The notes beneath the pieces are model-generated. The model did no database searches. It saw only the letters and a list, made by a program, of their open reading frames with translations, and was not told the origin of the DNA. DNA of 64,000 nt, taken from assembly GCF_040105105.1 (NCBI RefSeq), contig NZ_CP157679.1, positions 1 through 64,000 of the forward strand, read 5' to 3'. Source of the DNA: Polaromonas hydrogenivorans. GTDB lineage: Bacteria; Pseudomonadota; Gammaproteobacteria; Burkholderiales; Burkholderiaceae_C. The position numbers and the translations under genes were made by a program. Shown piece after piece: positions 63,728 to 64,000 of this stretch (position 1 is its first letter; each line of letters begins with the position of its first letter).

Positions 63728-63920
63728 GCCCCCTCTGTTTTGACCTGAGAGATTCACGCCCCCCACTGCGGGTGGGATGCGCTTGCTCCTGCGGTGTGCC
63801 GACTGACAAAGTGCGGCAGCTCTTCAGAGTTCTATGATCCGATCGGTCCTTTTGCCTGAGAGTTTCCGGGGCGGTTGCTCCTTCGGCGCCGCTGGAGCAT
63901 GCCAGCGGTCTCTCCCGATC
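63728..63920 (-). promoter_or_regulatory. Tandem glycine riboswitch
   Basis: On the minus strand, aptamer 1 (63918 to about 63850) shows GGGAGAGACC, GCGCCGAAGGAGCAA and AACTCTCAGGCAAAAGGAC. Aptamer 2 (about 63832-63735) shows CTCTGAAGAGC, CACACCGCAGGAGCAAGC and AATCTCTCAGGTCAAAA. These are the conserved cores of the two-aptamer glycine riboswitch. It lies in the leader of the dehydrogenase-like gene and normally switches such genes on when glycine is abundant. Confidence 0.92.
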
Positions 63921-64000
63921 AGTTCTTGGCACAAGGCCAAAGACTCTTTCATTAAAGCACAAAGCGTGCCATGAATTTTTCCTGTTAATACCGTCATTGA

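Overview
The window looks like part of a large low-copy plasmid (or second replicon) of a beta-proteobacterium of the Comamonadaceae, most like Polaromonas. Reasons: it opens exactly on a parA start codon with parB behind it, the porin is of the Comamonas Omp32 type, the metabolic genes are mostly GC-rich, and there is a dense load of insertion-sequence debris. No rRNA, tRNA or CRISPR array was seen.

Layout. 1-2555: parAB and two inverted 19-bp palindromic sites that may be the centromere. 2556-5530: a large tyrosine recombinase, a dif-like 11-6-11 site, and two families of short repeats that could be an origin or recombinase arms. 5530-7172: an internally deleted Tn5/IS4-type element with an IS701-like element nested in it. 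7258-10466: an AT-rich DMT transporter, then sucCD. 10920-18396 (minus): livHM (fused), livG, livF, acyl-CoA dehydrogenase, enoyl-CoA hydratase, HMG-CoA-lyase-like protein and a beta-keto-acid cleavage enzyme. 19395-27208 (minus): solute-binding protein, cyclase-family hydrolase, crotonase, alpha-methylacyl-CoA racemase, acyl-CoA synthetase, alpha/beta hydrolase, TetR regulator. 27496-33091 (plus): flavin monooxygenase, SDR, ACAD10/11-type acyl-CoA dehydrogenase, SDR and ACAD10/11-type kinase. 33.1-35.1 kb is decayed DNA. 35066-40849: porin, etfBA, panD, carbonic anhydrase, a second alpha/beta hydrolase. 40.9-57.9 kb is a second, rearranged catabolic module: CoA-transferase, GntR, AtuA, acyl-CoA dehydrogenase, a duplicated 133-aa unknown protein, enoyl-CoA hydratase, solute-binding protein, two acyl-CoA synthetases, a thiolase-like/DUF35 pair and a thiolase. 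58052-61934 is a cargo-free Tn3-family transposon. It abuts a truncated MFS gene, a D-amino-acid dehydrogenase-like gene and a tandem glycine riboswitch.

The central observation is a plasmid-borne regulon. Four promoters (18.6, 27.3, 27.4 and 34.0 kb) have the same design: a TCAACA-N4-TGTTGA palindrome whose right arm runs into the -35 box, then a 17-bp spacer and a -10 box. They drive the Liv operon, the binding-protein operon, the monooxygenase operon and, apparently, nothing intact at 34.0 kb. The TetR protein at 20 kb is the obvious candidate ligand-responsive repressor.

The gene set suggests this route, as inference: uptake of a small branched acid through Liv; oxygenation by the FMO; CoA activation; stereo-inversion by the racemase; removal of a hydroxyl by the kinase/ACAD10-11 pair; beta-oxidation; and final cleavage by the HMG-CoA-lyase-like and BKACE enzymes. 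Electrons from the dehydrogenases would pass to the local ETF. The substrate cannot be read from the sequence; a methyl-branched or terpenoid-type compound is a reasonable guess.
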